From: an uncultured Alphaproteobacteria bacterium
GTDB lineage: Bacteria; Pseudomonadota; Alphaproteobacteria; Micavibrionales; Micavibrionaceae
Length of the DNA stretch: 22,333 nt
Direction: 5' to 3'
Assembly (NCBI GenBank): GCA_937124505.1
Contig: CAKZKV010000135.1
Coordinates: 1 to 22,333 of the forward strand
Both the position numbers and the translations under genes were made by a program. Of this stretch, positions 7,301 to 16,800 are shown in pieces; within the stretch, counting starts at the first letter, position 1, and each line of letters starts with the position of its first letter. A model generated the notes under the pieces. The model saw only the letters and a program-made list of their open reading frames with translations. It did not search any database and had not been told where the DNA came from.

Positions 7301-7984
7301 ATGAAAAAATATGCCCTGTCTCGTTTCAGAGTTTCCATGACGATGGCCACTGTTTCAATGGTCAGTCTTAGCCTAGCGGCACAAGCTTCAGGGTATCAAA
7401 CGCCTCATCCAGTCTATAACAACACGCACAAGATGACGGTGCAGGCCAGGGCCTCCGATGAAGTCATTCAAGGCGCACAAAACTTTATTGAAAACGTATC
7501 AGCGCGTGGCCTGGCTTTTTTGCAGAATAAAAATATGAGCGAGGCCCAACGCAAAAAAGAATTCCGGTCTCTGTTGACCGATAGCTTTGACCTGCAGACA
7601 ATTGGACGTTTTGCACTGGGCCGCCATTGGCGACAGGCAACAGAAGAACAGAAAAAAGAATATATGAAGCTGTTTGAAAGTATGGTCATTGATACCTACA
7701 CACAGCGCTTTGGAGAATATCAGGGACAGCAAGTTGTGGTCAATAAAGCACGTTCCGAAGGTGACAAGGACGCTATTGTAAACTCCAAAATTGTTTCCAC
7801 AGATGGTTCTCCCGATGTGCAACTGGACTGGCGCGTACGTTACAAGGGAGGCGAATACCGTATTATTGACGTTCTGGTGGAGGGTGTCAGCATGAGTCTG
7901 ACACAACGCTCCGAATTTTCTTCTATCATCCAGCGTGGCGGCGGTAGTATAGATCCCTTACTGGAAAAACTTCGTGAGCGGTAA
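7301..7984 (+). CDS. mlaC: MlaC/Ttg2D periplasmic phospholipid-binding protein
   Basis: A 227-residue soluble periplasmic carrier that shuttles phospholipid between MlaA at the outer membrane and the MlaFEDB transporter at the inner membrane. A signal peptide covers about 1-29 (cleavage after AQA). The Tgt2/MlaC family pattern is clear: FRSLLTDSFDLQTIGRFALG, RHWRQATEEQKKEYMKLFES, DTYTQRFGEYQGQ, the DWRVRYKGGEYRIIDVLVEG core, and SLTQRSEFSSIIQRGG near the C-terminus. GAGGA at 7290-7294 is the ribosome-binding site. It follows mlaA and probably shares its transcript. It ends at a hairpin-rich junction facing the convergent DotA-like operon. Separation of mlaA-mlaC from mlaFED occurs in other alphaproteobacteria, as I recall. 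Confidence 0.93.
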   Translation: MKKYALSRFRVSMTMATVSMVSLSLAAQASGYQTPHPVYNNTHKMTVQARASDEVIQGAQNFIENVSARGLAFLQNKNMSEAQRKKEFRSLLTDSFDLQTIGRFALGRHWRQATEEQKKEYMKLFESMVIDTYTQRFGEYQGQQVVVNKARSEGDKDAIVNSKIVSTDGSPDVQLDWRVRYKGGEYRIIDVLVEGVSMSLTQRSEFSSIIQRGGGSIDPLLEKLRER

Positions 7985-8001
7985 AGTCCTTTTCTATTTA
8001 T

Positions 8002-8089
8002 CGTCATTCCAAATATAACTTTTAAACGCGTTGTGACACAGCTCCGTCCGTGTCATCCATGGATTGCCCGACTTGTTCGGGCAATGACG
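8002..8089. repeat. Palindromic element of about 88 bp, probably a dispersed repeat
   Basis: Outer arms CGTCATT (8002-8008) and AATGACG (8083-8089) are perfect inverted repeats. Inside are a second inverted repeat, TGACAC (8034-8039) and GTGTCA (8050-8055), the palindrome CCATGG, and a strong hairpin at 8063-8085. Ends of the CGTCATT type recall small palindromic repeats scattered in many alphaproteobacterial genomes. Only one copy is in the window, so dispersal is inferred. Confidence 0.4.
8063..8085. terminator. Bidirectional terminator-like hairpin between mlaC and the DotA-like operon
   Basis: ATTGCCCGA (8063-8071) and TCGGGCAAT (8077-8085) form a perfect 9-bp stem with a 5-base loop, followed on the plus strand by GACGGTTTT. 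A second AT-rich perfect 8-bp hairpin follows at 8093-8113 (TTAAAAAT, loop GTCTA, ATTTTTAA). Their place between two convergent operons suggests transcription termination from both sides. Confidence 0.55.
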
Positions 8090-8131
8090 GTTTTAAAAAT
8101 GTCTAATTTTTAAGTGTAAAATCAATCTGCT

Positions 8132-10948
8132 TTATACAGGATCGGCATCATTTTTTATGCCGCCCACATTACGGTTCACCTTACCCAGCAAACCACCACC
8201 GACAACCGCACCAGTTTTGACACCCGTGCCAATCAGGGAAATAAGTTGTCCGGCAGGATCGCCTGCGAAGTCTCCAAAGGTCTGCACACCAACGCCGGCC
8301 CAGCGCAGAATCTGGTTTGGAATCAAATCAACCAGTTTAAACGTCGACAATCCGATCATGTACACAATAATGGCGTAAATGACTGTATAAAAGAACTGAT
8401 CAATTGGCCCACGCATATTGTCAATTGTATATGGGCCAGGATATGTAGATGCATTACCAAGGGCCACATTGACCCCTTCTTTCGCATAATAGCCGCCAAC
8501 ATTACCCACCAGCAAATCAAACATATCGTTGAGGAGTTTGACCGACCCCATAAACAGACTGATACTCGCCATAAATCCCACAAGAATAAAGAAAGGCCGG
8601 GAGAAAATTTCAAATATCAACCAGTATCCTGCAGAGGCAGCCTCTCCAATGATACCCTCCCCATCCAGTCTCAAATGCGCCAGCGCCCATAACGGAACCC
8701 CGACCAAAGCTTCAAAAATCGCCTTGATCCAATCAACAACGGCAAAGAAAAAGTAAATGAATGGCAAAAATGGAATGACGTAATAAAGAATGAATCCAAT
8801 GGTCAGGGCAATCATCCCTATTGATGTCGCCACACCAGTCAAACTGTTCAAAACCGCCGTACTGGATTTCCCCATTATTTTTTCCAGCCCCAGAGGCTGT
8901 CCCACTGTACCAATAACTGAAAATCCAAACATAGCAATCGTTGAGTCAACCAATCCTTTACCAAGAAGACTTAGCTGCGCCAATGGGTGGACATCCGTAT
9001 TTTGACGCATATCAAACAAGCCGTTAATCCCTAACATCATAATAATAAAAGATTTAACCGGAGATCCGTCCATGGCCGTCATGGTATAGCGGAATGCGTC
9101 ACTTCCCCCATCAGAAAAATCCGCACCCATCAGACCGTTTTCACAGAAATATTCATGCGCATTACTGATCACACTTGCGGTCCGTAAATTAACTTCCTGT
9201 GAGAAATCAACCGCCTCGCGACCCGGCAGCACGGGACTGAACATATCGCACACATCCATCATCCTGTTATCCATATTACGATGAGCAAGTACAATTTCGC
9301 TGAGTTCCGGCCAAAGCGTAATCTCCGGCGCGGCAAAAGCAGAGGACTGCATCACGCCATTGGCTTCCGCAATACGATTATAGTACAAGGCAGCGCAAAC
9401 CCACCCACATTTTTTCATTGCATCTTTAATATCAAAGTAGTCGGTCGCCAAAAGATTGTTAATACCAATATTAATTCCAGATTCTATTTGTGCAGTTGTA
9501 GCATCCGTCCTGATTCGAATCTGATTTATGTCAGGTTTATATGGATCCGTTTGATCAACGGCCGCTTCATAAAAGCCCTTGCCAAAGGAATCTATGGTCG
9601 GATCATTCCATAAGAAAGTAATCACACCGTTATAATAGGCATCTCTCACTGCCTCCCCTAATTCTTTGGGTCCTTCAGTTGTCAATGTCAATTCTCCACA
9701 ACTCGGGATCACGAACCCTGATTGGAAAGAATAGTCCAGGCTCATATTTGCTGGCATGGCAGAACAATCAACAGGGTCTCCGTTTGCATCCAGAACACGT
9801 TCACCAAAACGGATGCGAATGTCACCATAATTAGAAAATTCAAGTGCATCTTCATAGCTTGTGCCCACCAGTGGCTTACAATTCTGTCCTCCTGATATTC
9901 CGTCCTTGACTATGTAGGCATCAATACTGTTTGTATGTCTGATGCCCTTTTCTGCATACTTGCACGTTTTCACCATGGTCATAAAGTGAACCATCCCCAT
10001 GCTACTTGGAAAATTCTCTTCCTTTAGCTTGGCCACCAACTTATCCTTTGGCCCCGCAAGTTCGTTCAGGATCACATCATTTGCTTCACGCCATGCATTA
10101 CTGGCCAGCCCCGTTCCAAAATAGGCCGCATCAAGCACAAGAAATTGTCCAAAGTTTAAACCCTGATAAAAAGGTAAAATCAACGCACAAAAGAAAATAG
10201 CCCGGACGGGAATCCATGTCTTATTGCCGCGCATGCCCCAGAAACTGCCATGAACAGTTGTTTCTGCAGCCAATGTCACAACATAATAAAAAGAAATAGC
10301 AAAGGCCAGGGCAATGATCATGTAGTTATAAAATTCCAGAATACTGTGCAGACCGGCATGCATTTTTGTCGGCCAGATATAAGGATCCAGATTCTCGCCT
10401 AAATGGTTTTGACAGACCGCCGCCGTTCCCACACAGCTATTAAAAAAACTGCCAACGTCCCCCGGCATTCTCAAGCCAAAAACAAGATCAAGGAATCTAA
10501 GGGCATAATCCTGTTCAGCATTGGGTTTTGGCTCAAAGAAAAAATCGAAACTGCCCGTTTGGGTAATCATATCATTGGGCGGGCCCGCTACAGCAATACT
10601 TGTGAAAACCATACTTCCCAGGATCAAAAACTGCATGAGCAAGATCACAAAACCAGTCAGAATCGCAAGATATACCAGGATCTGATCAGAGTGTTTCCGA
10701 TCCCAGGTTACACAACGGCTTCCTTCAGCCAGAACATTTATCAGACCGAACTTTTTATAACTATCCGCACGGAGGTAAGGGTGATTTTTTGGAAAAATAC
10801 GGACGGCTCCAAAAATATTGGCAATCAAAAACGCCAGCAACTTGAAACCAGAGGCAAAAGAACGATGAGCACGCGGAATAACCTCAGGTAGCAGAGTATA
10901 TCTGAGAATCTGCCTGTTTGGTTTTAGGTTTTCGCTATGTTGACTCAT
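8132..10948 (-). CDS. DotA/TraY-family type IVB secretion membrane protein, paralogue C (third gene)
   Basis: A 938-residue polytopic inner-membrane protein. DotA and TraY are components of Dot/Icm and IncI-type secretion or conjugation channels. The N-terminal domain (about 1-85) contains AVRIFPKNHPYL (48-59). Hydrophobic helices lie at about 88-120, 207-229 and 248-275. A large, probably extracytoplasmic region spans about 290-650, with YGDIRIRFG (374-382), conserved C329 and C417 (CGEL), and GWVCAALYYNRIA (515-527). The family core PFLPFIYFFFAV is at 726-737 with PLWALAH at 752-758, followed by helices near 776-805 and 850-875 and a Gly-rich tail. HPLAQL (654-659) is shared by the paralogues. 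It starts 21 bases after paralogue B ends and is the last gene of the operon. An upstream AGGAATAGGGG lies rather far from the ATG. Family membership is well supported; the role is inferred. Confidence 0.85.
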   Translation of the reverse strand: MSQHSENLKPNRQILRYTLLPEVIPRAHRSFASGFKLLAFLIANIFGAVRIFPKNHPYLRADSYKKFGLINVLAEGSRCVTWDRKHSDQILVYLAILTGFVILLMQFLILGSMVFTSIAVAGPPNDMITQTGSFDFFFEPKPNAEQDYALRFLDLVFGLRMPGDVGSFFNSCVGTAAVCQNHLGENLDPYIWPTKMHAGLHSILEFYNYMIIALAFAISFYYVVTLAAETTVHGSFWGMRGNKTWIPVRAIFFCALILPFYQGLNFGQFLVLDAAYFGTGLASNAWREANDVILNELAGPKDKLVAKLKEENFPSSMGMVHFMTMVKTCKYAEKGIRHTNSIDAYIVKDGISGGQNCKPLVGTSYEDALEFSNYGDIRIRFGERVLDANGDPVDCSAMPANMSLDYSFQSGFVIPSCGELTLTTEGPKELGEAVRDAYYNGVITFLWNDPTIDSFGKGFYEAAVDQTDPYKPDINQIRIRTDATTAQIESGINIGINNLLATDYFDIKDAMKKCGWVCAALYYNRIAEANGVMQSSAFAAPEITLWPELSEIVLAHRNMDNRMMDVCDMFSPVLPGREAVDFSQEVNLRTASVISNAHEYFCENGLMGADFSDGGSDAFRYTMTAMDGSPVKSFIIMMLGINGLFDMRQNTDVHPLAQLSLLGKGLVDSTIAMFGFSVIGTVGQPLGLEKIMGKSSTAVLNSLTGVATSIGMIALTIGFILYYVIPFLPFIYFFFAVVDWIKAIFEALVGVPLWALAHLRLDGEGIIGEAASAGYWLIFEIFSRPFFILVGFMASISLFMGSVKLLNDMFDLLVGNVGGYYAKEGVNVALGNASTYPGPYTIDNMRGPIDQFFYTVIYAIIVYMIGLSTFKLVDLIPNQILRWAGVGVQTFGDFAGDPAGQLISLIGTGVKTGAVVGGGLLGKVNRNVGGIKNDADPV

Positions 10949-10969
10949 CTATATTTTTGACCCCTATTC

Positions 10970-13867
10970 CTATGATCCGCCGCCTGCGGCGGCCTTAGCG
11001 GCGTCAGCTGCCTTTGCTGCTTTTGCCGCCTTTCTATAACCTTGAGAATTTTGGGAAATCTGATCTCCAAAATCACCGACGCCACCAATCACCTTACTGC
11101 TGGCAGCGGAGAAGCCAAATGTGGCTTTCTGAGACATTTGGGAAGAGTAGTCTTCTTCTCCAGAAGCGAATGTCTCCACAGACTGGCCGATCCAACGCAG
11201 AATGTAATTTGGAATGAGATCCACAAGCTTAAAGCATGACAATGCAAGCATATAAACAATAATCACATAAATTACTGTATAGAAAAATTCATCAATAGGC
11301 CCGCGCCAGGTATCAATTTCCAAAGGATTAGTTTTATCAGCCGCAGGGCCGTCAAAACCTGTAAGGTTATCTACCACAGTGGTCCACAATTCATTCAATA
11401 CTTTTACACTTGCAACAAAGATAAATGAACTGGCCAATAATCCAAACACAATCAGGATAGGTCTCAGGAAAATCTCCAGAATAAGCAGATATCCTCCCAT
11501 CGCCGCTTGCCCCGGAATACCGTCTCCGTCAATCCGTAAATGCGCCAATGCCCATAACGGAACCCCGACCATGGCTTCGAAAATTGATTTCAGCCAGACA
11601 CTTACCGCAAAGAAAAAGTACATAAATGGCATTAGAGGAATAATATAGAAAAGGACAAACCCGGCAGAAATAGAAATGGTTGCAGCCGTCAGCATGAAAC
11701 TGCCCAATATCGTTCCCAATGAGCCTAATGGCGTTGCAATCGCGACCCCCAGACCAAGTCCGGCCACACCAATATTGAATATGGCAGATTCAATCAAGCC
11801 ACGTCCGGCAGACGCCAATAGCGCCAAAGGATGAATGTCACGATTCTCAGTCTTGGACATATTAAAAATGCCATCCGTCCCGAAAATCATGTTGATAATA
11901 TCCTTGATACCGACCCCCGTCAGATCCGGTGTTCCACCCTCACCAGAGCCCACTCCGCTCTCGACCCAAAGGCTATATGCCTTATAACTCGCTTCCGCGA
12001 CAATCCTTTGGTCTAAAGTCCCTTCAAATATATCTTTTTCATCATTATCACCAGTTAGAGTCGGGTTAAACCTGTCAAGCGTTGTAATATTTTGTTGCTG
12101 TTCCTGACGTTTCTGTTGAACCCATTCGAGAACAATCGGCCATGTTCTTGGCACAGGAAGCGCCCTGGCCGCTGCTGTAAAATCACCATTATATTGTGCA
12201 ATTTTATTATAACAGATTGCAGCGCCTGCCCAGCCATAACTAAGGAGCCAGGGATCATCATCAGGACCGCACCAGTCTATACTCGCATTATAATCACCAT
12301 TTGTGTATTTTGTTAAAATATCCTTAATAGCAGTGGTGAGATATCCGTTATATTCTTTAACCTTATTCGCTTTCAGATCTGTCAAATTGGGTATTTGATC
12401 TCCAACAGGGGCACATGTGGGATACCCACCTGCCACAGCGCACGGATCATCATTATTCATATGATAGCTTGCAATTTTTGCCGCTGCTTCAATAACTTCA
12501 GGGTCTTTCCACATAGCAGACAAGATACGTAAATATCTTTCCTGAAGATCAAGCGTCATCTGATTTTTATCACTTCCCACTACCGTCATGGTCACCTTAC
12601 CGCAGTAAGGTCTGACCCCCCCCTCTTCTCGGGGGTATTTGACCTCAGTGGTATCCTTGTGACCAAAAATGATATTGAAGTTTTCAAACCCGGTTCTTTT
12701 TATAAAAAATGCAAAGGGAAGCGCAGCTGCAACGGTTGCAGCAGGTGCGGCTTTATCATTCTGTCCGAAACCGACAAGCGCATCAGATGCCATGTTAGGA
12801 TCAGCAATATCAGTGGATATATGCAAATACCACCCGTTAATAGGTGTCTTCACTGTATTGGTGTCATCATCATATTCTTCTTTAAACTGTACAGCATACT
12901 GACAGGTCCGGGCCGTTAACATAAACTGTAACAAGCTGGAGGGATCCGGTGCGTTGGGCATGGCAATCAATGTCTTGGGATCACCAAACGGCGTTGTCCC
13001 TCTCCCGGCACGAATTTCACCATAATAATATGTCAGACCATTGGTTGCAAAACCAGATCCCCATTTTGCCGCGATGAGAACGACATATTGCGCGGCATTC
13101 AAACCATTTGATAGCGGCACCAGCATACCGAATGCCATTACCAGACGAATCGGTGCCCATACGCGGTTAAAACGCTTGCCAAATGGGGTCCCGTCACGAA
13201 CCATTTCAGCAAAGATGGTAATCACAAAATAGGTCAGCACCAGCAAGGCGACCGCCATCATAGCCACACTAAACGTCATAAATAATGTTTGCAGACCATA
13301 ATGATAGGGGTATGGAAAAGATGTTGTGGATGCCACGCCTGCAGCACACTTGTTTCCAAAGTCGTTATATTTGGAGCCGAACATGTCCTCGACACCAAAC
13401 ACACGATCCAACAGCATAAAGGCAATATCTTTACATGGGAACCGTGTCTCTATAATACTTGAGAGTGTAAATGTATCGGCAATCTCCTGATTCAGGGTAT
13501 AGGGTTCTACCAGGGTTGTGGCCGCGAACGCCGCCGGCATTAAGAATGTGACCGTAATCACGATTAGCTGCACAAAAAACAACAAAATTCCAAGCGTCAC
13601 GGTAAAGAAAATGAAAATCTGGTCCAAATGTTGGTAATCAAACTTCAGTCTCTTATAGGCCTCCCGGATCACCTGACCGACGCTATAGTGACCAAAATAA
13701 GCCGGGTTTAAGTAAGGGTGCCCAGACGGCAATAATCTGACCGCCTCGAATATCAAGGCAACAAAGTAAGAAAAGTGTGAAAAGGAGACGGAAAAAAGTT
13801 CCCGCAGCCTGGGAAGAAGCCGCGGCATAAATGTATACGTCAAAAATCCTCTAGTTGTAACTTGCAT
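10970..13867 (-). CDS. DotA/TraY-family type IVB secretion membrane protein, paralogue B (second gene)
   Basis: A 965-residue polytopic membrane protein. The N-terminal domain has AVRLLPSGHPYL (42-53). Helices lie at about 84-115, 196-220 and 238-268 (WAPIRLVMAFGMLVPLSNGLN is the typical segment). The large soluble region (about 280-655) holds conserved C322 and C422 (CGKV), extra cysteines C476, C485 and C533, and GWAGAAICYNKIA (545-557). The equivalent of YGDIxIRFG is degenerate here (ENFNIIFG). The C-terminal core is PLMPFMYFFFAVSVW (744-758) and PLWALAHLRIDG (770-781), then helices near 798-820 and 861-880. The tail ends in a Lys/Ala-rich stretch (AAKAAKAADAAKAAAGGGS-like). The ATG is preceded by AAAAGG at 13873-13878, and the gene starts 20 bases after paralogue A. 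An eight-G tract covers codons 415-418. Confidence 0.87.
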   Translation of the reverse strand: MQVTTRGFLTYTFMPRLLPRLRELFSVSFSHFSYFVALIFEAVRLLPSGHPYLNPAYFGHYSVGQVIREAYKRLKFDYQHLDQIFIFFTVTLGILLFFVQLIVITVTFLMPAAFAATTLVEPYTLNQEIADTFTLSSIIETRFPCKDIAFMLLDRVFGVEDMFGSKYNDFGNKCAAGVASTTSFPYPYHYGLQTLFMTFSVAMMAVALLVLTYFVITIFAEMVRDGTPFGKRFNRVWAPIRLVMAFGMLVPLSNGLNAAQYVVLIAAKWGSGFATNGLTYYYGEIRAGRGTTPFGDPKTLIAMPNAPDPSSLLQFMLTARTCQYAVQFKEEYDDDTNTVKTPINGWYLHISTDIADPNMASDALVGFGQNDKAAPAATVAAALPFAFFIKRTGFENFNIIFGHKDTTEVKYPREEGGVRPYCGKVTMTVVGSDKNQMTLDLQERYLRILSAMWKDPEVIEAAAKIASYHMNNDDPCAVAGGYPTCAPVGDQIPNLTDLKANKVKEYNGYLTTAIKDILTKYTNGDYNASIDWCGPDDDPWLLSYGWAGAAICYNKIAQYNGDFTAAARALPVPRTWPIVLEWVQQKRQEQQQNITTLDRFNPTLTGDNDEKDIFEGTLDQRIVAEASYKAYSLWVESGVGSGEGGTPDLTGVGIKDIINMIFGTDGIFNMSKTENRDIHPLALLASAGRGLIESAIFNIGVAGLGLGVAIATPLGSLGTILGSFMLTAATISISAGFVLFYIIPLMPFMYFFFAVSVWLKSIFEAMVGVPLWALAHLRIDGDGIPGQAAMGGYLLILEIFLRPILIVFGLLASSFIFVASVKVLNELWTTVVDNLTGFDGPAADKTNPLEIDTWRGPIDEFFYTVIYVIIVYMLALSCFKLVDLIPNYILRWIGQSVETFASGEEDYSSQMSQKATFGFSAASSKVIGGVGDFGDQISQNSQGYRKAAKAAKAADAAKAAAGGGS

Positions 13868-13887
13868 CTAAACCTTTTCTCCCCTCA

Positions 13888-16800
13888 TCAAGACTTCTTA
13901 CCCGCTTTTTCAATGATATTTACCTCATCTTCAAAGATCGTTATTCTTCTGCCTCCAACACCATTCCGAACGGCATTTCTGATCTGCGGACTCACTGTTG
14001 CAGCACCTTGCCCCATGGCTTTACCTAATTGGCTCACACCGCCAATCGCCCGTTCGCCAACAACGAAACCACCGATGGCCGCATATTGTGTCAGTTGGGC
14101 TGCAGGATCCTGATAAGTATCACCAAAGCTTTTCACACCGGCCCCGGCCCAACGCAGGATTGAATCCGGCACCCGGTCAATCAACTTGAACGAAGATAAA
14201 GCAATGATATAAACCGTGATCACATAAATAATTGTAAAGAAGAATTCGTCAATAATGGATTTTTTGTTTATGAGATTCAGCGCAAATTCTTTCAAATCTG
14301 TCCCATAACCACCGTTATCGGCGGGCGTCAGTTTCTTATTATCAAATCCCAGAGCATTATCAACCACTAGTTCGAAAACTTCGTGAAGAATACGCACCAA
14401 TGCGGCAAAGATAATAACACTTCCAACCAAAGAGAAGATCAACAGAATGGGACGCACAAAAATTTCAAGTAACAGAAAATATCCATTTGCCGCCGCATCG
14501 CCAGGCAGCCCCTCACGATCAATCCGTATATGTGCCAGCGCCCAAAGCGGGACCCCCACCATGGCTTCAAAAATAGTCTTTATCCAGGTGATAACACCAA
14601 AGAAGAAATACAGAAACGGCATAAACGGCAACACGTAATACAGAACAAATCCTGCTGTCAGCCCTACAAGGGCAATGGTAGAGAGCGCCCCGCTGATTGC
14701 ATTTGCAACACCTGCAGTATAACTTGCACCTGAGGCAGCATAAAGACCCCCTGTGATAGAAAAGCCGGTAGACACCAAAACATTTGTAAGTGTACTGTTC
14801 ACAAGGTCTTTCCCAATGGCAATCAACTGTGCCATCGGGTGAATTTCATAATATTCCTCTTCACGAATACTCAAAAGCGTATTGGTTCCGAAAATACCGT
14901 GCATAACACTTTTAATAATATTATGATCTGCATCAGCTATGATAGACAGGTTGGAAGCACCAATGCCCGTTTTTTGCCAATCCTTAAAGACGTGATACAA
15001 CGTTCTGGCGATATCAATATCCCTTTGCAGCATTGCATCCTTGGCAGATTCATCGTCTGAAATTCCCTGCGGATTAAACATTTCAATTGGCGTAACGTTA
15101 ATATCTTCTCCCCCTCTTATCCGTCTGACATCATCCATGACTTTCGGAAATTTGGAAAGATAGGGAACTGACGAGGCGGCATCAAACTCCCGCCCGATTA
15201 TAAAAGCCAAACGGTTATACCACATACCGGCACCCGCCCAGCCGCGGTCAATCATTTCAGAGGTCAGCTCATAGAGATCATCGACCGTCATCAGGTTTTT
15301 CCAGGACTCATCGATCACATACACCCTTATATTAGTTTCAAACGTATCAAACACAGATTCTCTTTGCTTGTACGTTGGCGGCCTTTCACACTCGCCCCCC
15401 GGAAGAATAGATTGATTCGTGCCCAGAATGGCCATGACATTCGTGCTGAGCGCAAGTGTCGGAGCCGTCAGATCGGCATCTGTAATCATACAGGGCCGAA
15501 AAAAAGGAAGCATCCCGGTTTCGACGGATTCCGCATAACGAATTCCATGCGCCATAATTTCTTGATAGTCCGACCATTGCCAGAGGATTTCAGTAAAATA
15601 TTCTATTTGGGCATTCCAAGCCCCGGCTTCATCCCCTCCAGTATTTATAATTTCAGTGGTCGCTATGGTTGGAATCGTAATTTCACCACAAAAATTTTCA
15701 ATTTTATTTGGGTCAAATTTAGCGACTACATCGGGATGAGGCGCACCAAAACGAATCACAATGTCCCCATAGTCGTAGAATTTAAGAACATCCATGTAAA
15801 GATCTTCAAAAGTTGCAGGGTTACCGCTGCTATCAATAATGACGGTATTGTCGCTATTTGATAAAGGAATAGGATTCGCCCCAGGCTTCACAATATACGG
15901 ACGAACACGCTGGGTTACAAATGTATCACCATCTTTCGTGACGTAACTACCATTAACCATATGGTAACGTTTCATATAAGCATACTCACAGGCCTTGGCC
16001 AACAAGACGGCAGAAACAAGTGGCGTCACATCCGGGACCGTTGGCTTGGGCAATAAGGCTACATTTCCGTTACCACCGGCAACACCACCACGCGGCGCAC
16101 CATCCTTGGCAATATAGCCCCATGGATTCGGGTTTGAATAACCTGCCGCACCCATAATAGAGGTGTTGAACGCTTCCCAGGCGTTTGTCGCCAGGCTTGA
16201 ACCCAGTTTCGCGATGGCTAATGTCAGGTACTGGCCAGAGTTCAAACCGTAAACAACAGGAACCAGAAGACCGATCGCAACCAGTAAACGAATCGGCCCC
16301 CACGCCGTATTAAATCTAGCGCCAAACGGAACGCCTGTAGAAGCGGTCTCTGCCATAATAATGACAATGAAATACAGAAAAATCAGAACTGCCACGAACA
16401 GAATCGACCAGGAATAAAATTCCAGCAAGCTATGCAAACCGGCGTGAAAGTTATAAACCGGCGCGGCACCAAAAGCCGGAATAGCATTACACGGCGCGAT
16501 GGTTCCCCCTGTTGGAGTTCCGAGCGCACAAGACCCAAAAAATCCTGGTACACCAAACACATAGTCCAGCAGCATAAAAGCATTATCTGTTTCCGGACTG
16601 GACGTCACAAAAAGGCCGCCAGCAAAGGCCTGCGAAAAAACAAACCCGCCCACAAGAAGAAGAATTTGTCCGACCAGCAAAATGATACCTGTGATGACAA
16701 TTCCAAATATCAAAAGTTGATCAATATGCTTCACATCCCATTTTAAATTGTTAGCAGCCTCCGCCACAACATGCCTTAAACCGTATTTCCCTTGATTTTC

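Noticed and set aside
8157..15861. Numerous plus-strand open frames opposite the DotA-like genes
   Set aside because: They are short, mutually overlapping in different frames, lack ribosome-binding sites and mirror the coding bias of the minus-strand genes.
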